From the NCBI GenBank assembly GCA_005889395.1, contig VBFX01000117.1:1-18391 (forward strand): a DNA stretch of 18,391 nt, written 5' to 3'. The stretch is from Chloroflexota bacterium (GTDB lineage Bacteria > Chloroflexota > Dormibacteria > CF-121). The translations under genes and the position numbers were made by a program. Positions 14,553-18,391 of this stretch are shown here, piece by piece; the stretch's first letter is position 1, and each line of letters starts with the position of its first letter. The notes under the pieces are model-generated. The model was given only the letters and a program-made list of their open reading frames with translations. It did no database searches and had not been told where the DNA came from.

Positions 14553-14558
14553 ATCATA
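14553..14558 (-). promoter_or_regulatory. Probable -10 box (TATGAT) of the CoA-ligase gene
   Basis: On the minus strand TATGAT matches TATAAT at five of six positions. It lies 27 nt before the ATG at 14525, giving a short leader of about 20 nt that includes the GAGGG ribosome-binding site. No good -35 is visible at 16-18 bp. Confidence 0.35.
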
Positions 14559-14612
14559 TCGCAGCTAGCCGGGCGCCACCGATCGCCTCGGCACGCCGGT
14601 GGTGGATCCCGT

Positions 14613-14618
14613 TAGCTT
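14613..14618 (+). promoter_or_regulatory. Possible -10 element of a leaderless promoter (TAGCTT) for the cupin gene
   Basis: TAGCTT is followed by exactly six bases and the ATG at 14625. No Shine-Dalgarno is present. The arrangement is the same as at the hydroxy-acid oxidase, small basic protein and LigD-type genes. A -35 is not clear. Confidence 0.33.
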
Positions 14619-14624
14619 TGAAGC

Positions 14625-15011
14625 ATGGAGATCACACCGAAAGATCGGGCGCTCGCCGACCTCAAGCCGCTGGACCCGGCCCACTTCACGGGGAGGGCGG
14701 CTGCGCGCGAGCTGCTCGCAACGCAAAAGCCGGCACTCTCCACCTCGGCCATCGTTGTTCGCTTCGAGCCGGGCGCGCGGAACTACTGGCACGCGCATGA
14801 AGGGGGGCAGGTGCTCTACGTCATCGAGGGGGCCGGATGGGTGCAGGTCCGGGGTGGCGCTCCGCAGCAGATCCAGGTTGGGGACGCGGTCCGCGCCGAA
14901 CCCGGTGAGGTGCACTGGCACGGCGCCGGGCGGAGCGGCCCGCTGTCCCACATTGCGATCAACGTCGGTGAGGCGCGCTGGTTCGAGGAGTCGCCGGCGC
15001 CGGGGGACTGA
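14625..15011 (+). CDS. Single-domain cupin, (R)-mandelonitrile-lyase-like motif pattern
   Basis: 128 residues. Cupin motif 1 is GARNYWHAHEGGQVLYVIEG (50-69), with metal ligands His56 and His58 and Gln62 in the place usually held by Glu; motif 2 is PGEVHWHG (93-100), with His97 and His99. The H-x-H-x3-Q ... H-W-H arrangement is the one seen in bacterial manganese cupins related to (R)-mandelonitrile lyase and carboxymuconolactone-decarboxylase-associated cupins. The reaction cannot be deduced: cupins of this shape include lyases, dioxygenases and many uncharacterised proteins. It is probably cytoplasmic. It has no Shine-Dalgarno and probably starts leaderless from TAGCTT. The PrsW-type gene starts 14 bp after its stop, so the two may share a transcript. 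Confidence 0.85.
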   Translation: MEITPKDRALADLKPLDPAHFTGRAAARELLATQKPALSTSAIVVRFEPGARNYWHAHEGGQVLYVIEGAGWVQVRGGAPQQIQVGDAVRAEPGEVHWHGAGRSGPLSHIAINVGEARWFEESPAPGD

Positions 15012-15025
15012 CGGACCGGGCACAG

Positions 15026-15841
15026 ATGGAGATCCCGACGCAAGAAACGGCGGAGCGCTGGGCGCCGCCATGGTGGGCGGTCTTCCTCGGCGGTCTCCTC
15101 CTCTGGGGAGCGACCATCGCCGTGGCCCGCGTCACCCACAACATCATTCTGCTTCCCACGATCGTCCTTCTCGGCAGTTTCCTGGTACCCATTACGGCGG
15201 TCGTCTGGTACCTGGATCATGACCCCAGTCCGGCGCTTTCGCCACGACGGATCGTTACCGCCTTCCTCATCGGCGGCGTCATGGGTGTGTTGGGTGCCTC
15301 CTTGTTCGAGTACTGGCTGGTCCGGGCCGGCCTCATTGACGCGTTCGAAGTCGGGTTGATCGAGGAGTTCGTCAAGGGCGTGTTCGTCGTAGTGGTGGCC
15401 CTCGGCATCCACCGGTTTCATATCCGTGACGGCATGGTCCTGGGCGCAACGGTCGGCTTTGGTTTCGCTGCGCTGGAGAGCAGCGGCTATGCCCTGGTGT
15501 CGCTCTTCGTCGTGCAGGGGAACCAGCTGATCCTCTCGCTGAACTCGGTCATCTTCACCGAGCTGGTGCGTGGTGTGCTGGCGCCCGTTGGTCATGGGCT
15601 GTGGTCCGCGCTCCTCGGCGGCGCGATCTTTGCCGCCGCCCGTCGCGGCCGCCTTCGTCTCACCTGGGTAATCCTGGGAACCTACCTCCTGGTGTCCGCG
15701 CTCCATGGGGCATTCGACTCGATTAGCAGCATCATGGGCTATGTCGCCATTTCGCTGATCGGGCTGATCCCATCCATCTGGCTCTGGCGGCGTGGCGACG
15801 CCGGCGGGGTCCTCGAGCGGGGGCGACCCTCTGTAGTCTGA
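15026..15841 (+). CDS. PrsW-family intramembrane metalloprotease
   Basis: 271 residues with about eight hydrophobic helices. The three signature motifs of the PrsW (M82) family are present: IEEFVKG with Glu113/Glu114 and Lys117, FAALES with Glu151, and two histidines in GHGLWS (His190) and LHGAFD (His227), which together bind zinc in the membrane. In Bacillus subtilis PrsW cleaves the anti-sigma factor RsiW; many bacterial relatives have no known substrate, and no sigma/anti-sigma pair lies in this window. The ATG at 15026 is taken because helix 1 follows it directly; no Shine-Dalgarno is visible. It lies 14 bp after the cupin gene and 4 bp before the LigD-type gene. Confidence 0.9.
   Translation: MEIPTQETAERWAPPWWAVFLGGLLLWGATIAVARVTHNIILLPTIVLLGSFLVPITAVVWYLDHDPSPALSPRRIVTAFLIGGVMGVLGASLFEYWLVRAGLIDAFEVGLIEEFVKGVFVVVVALGIHRFHIRDGMVLGATVGFGFAALESSGYALVSLFVVQGNQLILSLNSVIFTELVRGVLAPVGHGLWSALLGGAIFAAARRGRLRLTWVILGTYLLVSALHGAFDSISSIMGYVAISLIGLIPSIWLWRRGDAGGVLERGRPSVV
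15834..15839 (+). promoter_or_regulatory. Possible -10 element (TAGTCT) of a leaderless internal promoter
   Basis: TAGTCT lies at the very end of the PrsW-type gene, overlapping the first base of its stop codon, and is followed by exactly six bases and the ATG at 15846. The LigD-type gene has no Shine-Dalgarno, so it may have its own leaderless transcript in addition to read-through. No -35 is clear. Confidence 0.3.
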
Positions 15842-15845
15842 CCGT

Positions 15846-17246
15846 ATGTCAGCGGCAAAAGACGAGGTCCTCGAGGTGGCCGGCCGTGCGGTCACCATCA
15901 GCAATCCGGACAAGGTCTTCTTCCCAAAGAGCGGCCACACGAAGCTCGACCTCGTTCGCTATTACGTGGCAGTCGCCGAAGGAGCGTTGCGAGGCGTTGG
16001 CGGACGCCCCATGGCGCTCAAACGGTTCGTCAACGGGGCCGAAGGGGAAGCGTTCTTCCAGAAACGCGCGCCGACGTCGCGCCCCGAGTGGATCGAGACC
16101 GTCGAGCTCTCGTTTCCCTCCGGCCGGACCGCGGAAGAGATCGTCGTGCGCGACGCCGCGCAGCTGGCCTGGATCATCAATCTCGGTTGCATCGACCTCA
16201 ATCCCCACCCTGTGCGTGCCGGCGACCTTGATCACCCGGACGAGCTGAGGGTCGACCTGGATCCGGTCCCCGGCGTGCCCTGGGCGCAGATTCGTGACGT
16301 GGCGATGGTGACGCGCGATGTCCTCAAGGATTTCGGGTTGGTCGGCTGGCCCAAGACGTCGGGGTCGCGAGGTATGCACGTCTATTGCCGGATCGAGCCG
16401 CGCTGGACCTTTCCCGAGGTGCGCCGCGCGGCCGTGGCGCTCGCGCGAGAAGTCGAGCGCCGCGCCCCCGAGATCGCGACCAGCCGCTGGTGGAAGGAAG
16501 AACGCCATGGCGTGTTCCTCGATTACAACCAGAACGCCAAGGACCGGACGGTTGCCTCCGCCTACTCGGTCCGCCCGCTGGCCGACGCCCGCGTATCGAC
16601 GCCATTGCGCTGGGACGAGGTGCCCACCTGCGAGGCAGAGGCCTTTACCCTCGCAACCGTACCCTGGCGCTTTGCGGAGATCGGCGATCCATCGAAAGGG
16701 ATCGACGAGGCGGTCGGGTCACTGGAGGCATTGCTCGAGCTTTCCGCGCAGCACGAGGCGGCCGGCTTCGGCGACGCGCCCTGGCCGCCGCACTTCGCCA
16801 AGCAGACCGGCGAGCCGTCCCGCGTACAGCTGTCGCGACGCAAGCGCGAGGACCGGCCGGTGGCACCCAAAGGTGAGGTCCCGCCGCCCGCTCCCGGCAA
16901 GACGGTGGGTCCGACCGGTCGCCGCCGCACGACGATGCCCCTGATCGAGATTGCCCGCGCGGCATCGGAAGCAGAGGCGCGCGCCGGCCTGCAGCGCTGG
17001 CGGGCGCGCCACGCCGACGTGTGGTCACACCTCGCCCCCTCCGATATCCTGGTCGACTCGATGCGGGGGCGCAACACTACCTGGACGCGGATCCGGATCA
17101 ACCTGCGCAACGTGCCCCAGTCGGAGCGCCCGCCCCAGGAAGCGCTCGAGGTCGACTACGATCCCTGGGCCGGATACCAGGGTCCGGATCGCTCCGGTCA
17201 GCTGGAGCGCCCGAAGCGCAAGCGGACTACCCCAACCGACGCTTGA
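15846..17246 (+). CDS. LigD-type polymerase/primase domain protein (stand-alone)
   Basis: 466 residues. Residues 10-300 match the polymerase domain of bacterial LigD, an archaeo-eukaryotic-primase fold that fills gaps with (ribo)nucleotides during non-homologous end joining. Visible marks: ISNPDKVFFPKSGHTKLDLV (18-37), ALKRFVNG, the metal motif Asp137/Asp139 in RVDLDP, KTSGSRGMHVY (170-180), Asp226 in VFLDYNQNAKDRT and SAYSVRPL. A C-terminal extension (about 330-466) has a basic Pro-rich linker and a conserved segment around MPLIEIARAASEAEA and DILVDSMRGRNTTWTRIR, common in actinobacterial and related stand-alone proteins. There is no ligase or nuclease domain here, and no Ku gene in the window. 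It follows the PrsW-type gene by 4 bp and ends in a 20-bp convergent overlap with rsgA. Confidence 0.9.
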   Translation: MSAAKDEVLEVAGRAVTISNPDKVFFPKSGHTKLDLVRYYVAVAEGALRGVGGRPMALKRFVNGAEGEAFFQKRAPTSRPEWIETVELSFPSGRTAEEIVVRDAAQLAWIINLGCIDLNPHPVRAGDLDHPDELRVDLDPVPGVPWAQIRDVAMVTRDVLKDFGLVGWPKTSGSRGMHVYCRIEPRWTFPEVRRAAVALAREVERRAPEIATSRWWKEERHGVFLDYNQNAKDRTVASAYSVRPLADARVSTPLRWDEVPTCEAEAFTLATVPWRFAEIGDPSKGIDEAVGSLEALLELSAQHEAAGFGDAPWPPHFAKQTGEPSRVQLSRRKREDRPVAPKGEVPPPAPGKTVGPTGRRRTTMPLIEIARAASEAEARAGLQRWRARHADVWSHLAPSDILVDSMRGRNTTWTRIRINLRNVPQSERPPQEALEVDYDPWAGYQGPDRSGQLERPKRKRTTPTDA

Positions 17247-18264
17247 CCCGCACGGCGGCCTTGACCTCGATCGCGCGCAGCTCACGCTGCAGCTTCCGGT
17301 AACTCGTAAGACGGCTCGCCTCGAGCGTCCCGCCCTCCAGCGCCGCGACGACGGCGCAATCCGGTTCGGTCTCGTGCCGGCAATCGGTGAACCGGCACCG
17401 GAGTGCCAGCGCTTCGATGTCGAGGAAGACCTCAGCGAGTGCCTCCGCCCCGGCCCATAGCTGGATCTCACGCAAGCCGGGTGTATCGATGACGAGGCCA
17501 CCGCCAGGGACCTTCAGCAGCTGACGATGACTGGTGGTGTGGCGCCCCTGACCGCTGTGGTGCACCTCAGCTGTGCGGAGCACCTCTTCGCCGAGCAGGC
17601 GATTGATCAGGGTGGACTTGCCAACGCCGGACGATCCAACCAGCACCGCCGTCTTTCCGCGGGAAAGATGCATCCGGACCGTTTCGACCCCGTCGCCGGT
17701 CCAGCCGCTGACGGCGACCACCGGCACACCGGCCGCGATCGTTTCGAGCTCCGTCTCAAATGGGTCGGGGTTGTTGAGATCCACCTTGGTCAGGACGATC
17801 ACGGGTGCCGCGCCGCTCTGGTAGACGACCGTCAACAGTCGCTCGATGCGGCGCAGGTTGAAGTCGGTGTCCGCGGAGGTGGCGATAAAGACAAGGTCCA
17901 CGTTGGCCGCGATGACCTGCGCGGCGGTTTCGCGGCCCGGCGCCTCCCGGGTGATGGCCGACTGCCGCCGCAGAACGGCCCGAACCTCGGTCGCTTCCGG
18001 CGTGTCGTGGACGGCTAGCCAGTCACCGACCGCGACCAGACGAGTCTCGCGCAGAGCGCTGCCAAGCCTTGCCAGTGGCGCGCTGCCTGCAAGCTGCACG
18101 AGGAATTTGGTGCCGTAGTCTGCCGCCAGCCGCCCGGGCTGAAGGTCATCGAGGCCGAGAGCATCGAACGCCGAGGCGAATCGCTCGTTCCAGCCAAGCT
18201 CTTCTAGCGCGGCGCGGTCGTGTGAGTTCAATCCAAGGAACCTCTCTGATGTCAGTAACGGCAA
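17227..18264 (-). CDS. rsgA: Ribosome small-subunit-dependent GTPase A
   Basis: 345 residues with the family's order: an N-terminal OB-fold (about 45-110), a circularly permuted GTPase in which G4 (TKVD, 159-162) comes before G1 (GSSGVGKST, 210-218) and G3 (DTPG, 260-263), and a C-terminal zinc finger with Cys290, Cys295, His297 and Cys303. The GQGRHTTSHR stretch is the usual switch region. RsgA helps late maturation of the 30S subunit and releases from it on GTP hydrolysis. The TTG at 18264 has no ribosome-binding site; an in-frame TTG at 18231 has AGAGAGG nine bases upstream and would give MNSHDRAALEELGWNERF, so the shorter start is equally plausible or better. Its 3' end overlaps the convergent LigD-type gene by 20 bp. 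Confidence 0.93.
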   Translation of the reverse strand: MPLLTSERFLGLNSHDRAALEELGWNERFASAFDALGLDDLQPGRLAADYGTKFLVQLAGSAPLARLGSALRETRLVAVGDWLAVHDTPEATEVRAVLRRQSAITREAPGRETAAQVIAANVDLVFIATSADTDFNLRRIERLLTVVYQSGAAPVIVLTKVDLNNPDPFETELETIAAGVPVVAVSGWTGDGVETVRMHLSRGKTAVLVGSSGVGKSTLINRLLGEEVLRTAEVHHSGQGRHTTSHRQLLKVPGGGLVIDTPGLREIQLWAGAEALAEVFLDIEALALRCRFTDCRHETEPDCAVVAALEGGTLEASRLTSYRKLQRELRAIEVKAAVRVKRRLG

Positions 18265-18391
18265 ACGGTGTCGGCGCCCTTCGCCGGGGAGCCTATTCGC
18301 GAGTTTGGCTAACGCAGCCCCGGGTCTAGCAGCAAGGGAGCCAGTCCTCGCAGTTCGGTCGTCGGGGCTCGGTCTGGTGTCGGCGTCAGGA

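Noticed and set aside
18265..18391. Possible further gene at the right edge
   Set aside because: In 127 bp no frame shows a recognisable start, ribosome-binding site or domain on either strand.

Overview
The window is high-GC DNA, roughly 60-65% by eye, with dense genes, frequent GTG/TTG starts and protein families common in soil bacteria of the Chloroflexota/Candidatus Dormibacterota/Actinomycetota type. The phylum is an inference; there is no marker gene that settles it. I see no rRNA, tRNA, CRISPR array, insertion sequence or phage gene. It reads as chromosomal housekeeping and accessory metabolism.

Layout. From 1 to 5127 everything lies on the minus strand: the N-terminal piece of an alpha/beta hydrolase directly downstream of an epoxide-hydrolase-like enzyme, an FMN-dependent alpha-hydroxy acid oxidase/dehydrogenase, a three-helix membrane protein whose start looks frameshifted, and a HhH-PHP phosphoesterase protein that appears to lack an internal segment. 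From 5431 to 9923 single genes alternate in strand: a secreted collagen-like protein (+), a small DUF5654-type membrane protein (-), a DyP-type peroxidase (+) and a large cyclase/NB-ARC/TPR signalling protein (-). From 9964 to 12940 four plus-strand genes follow: a small basic helical protein, an acyltransferase-3 membrane enzyme, a six-Asp-box beta-propeller protein and a MoaD/ThiS-like protein translationally coupled to it. A 4-coumarate:CoA-ligase-like enzyme (-) converges on that pair. A plus-strand run (cupin, PrsW-type intramembrane protease, LigD-type polymerase domain) then converges, with a 20-bp overlap, on the ribosome-assembly GTPase RsgA (-).

How genes relate. The firmest functional pairings are the beta-propeller/MoaD pair (ATGA overlap) and the two alpha/beta hydrolases (22-bp gap). 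The other genes are mostly unlinked functions.

The most notable observations are: (1) a recurring TANNNT element 6-7 nt upstream of five start codons that lack Shine-Dalgarno sequences, suggesting leaderless transcription, while other genes carry strong SDs; (2) two multidomain proteins that each seem to have lost a conserved internal segment in frame, the PHP protein losing the 'TDH' metal motif and the NB-ARC protein losing the winged-helix/'LLETIRQY' region; (3) a probable +1 frameshift at the start of a membrane protein; (4) short repeated motifs in two regulatory regions (three GTCAACT copies; two AATTTTGGA copies exactly 30 bp apart).
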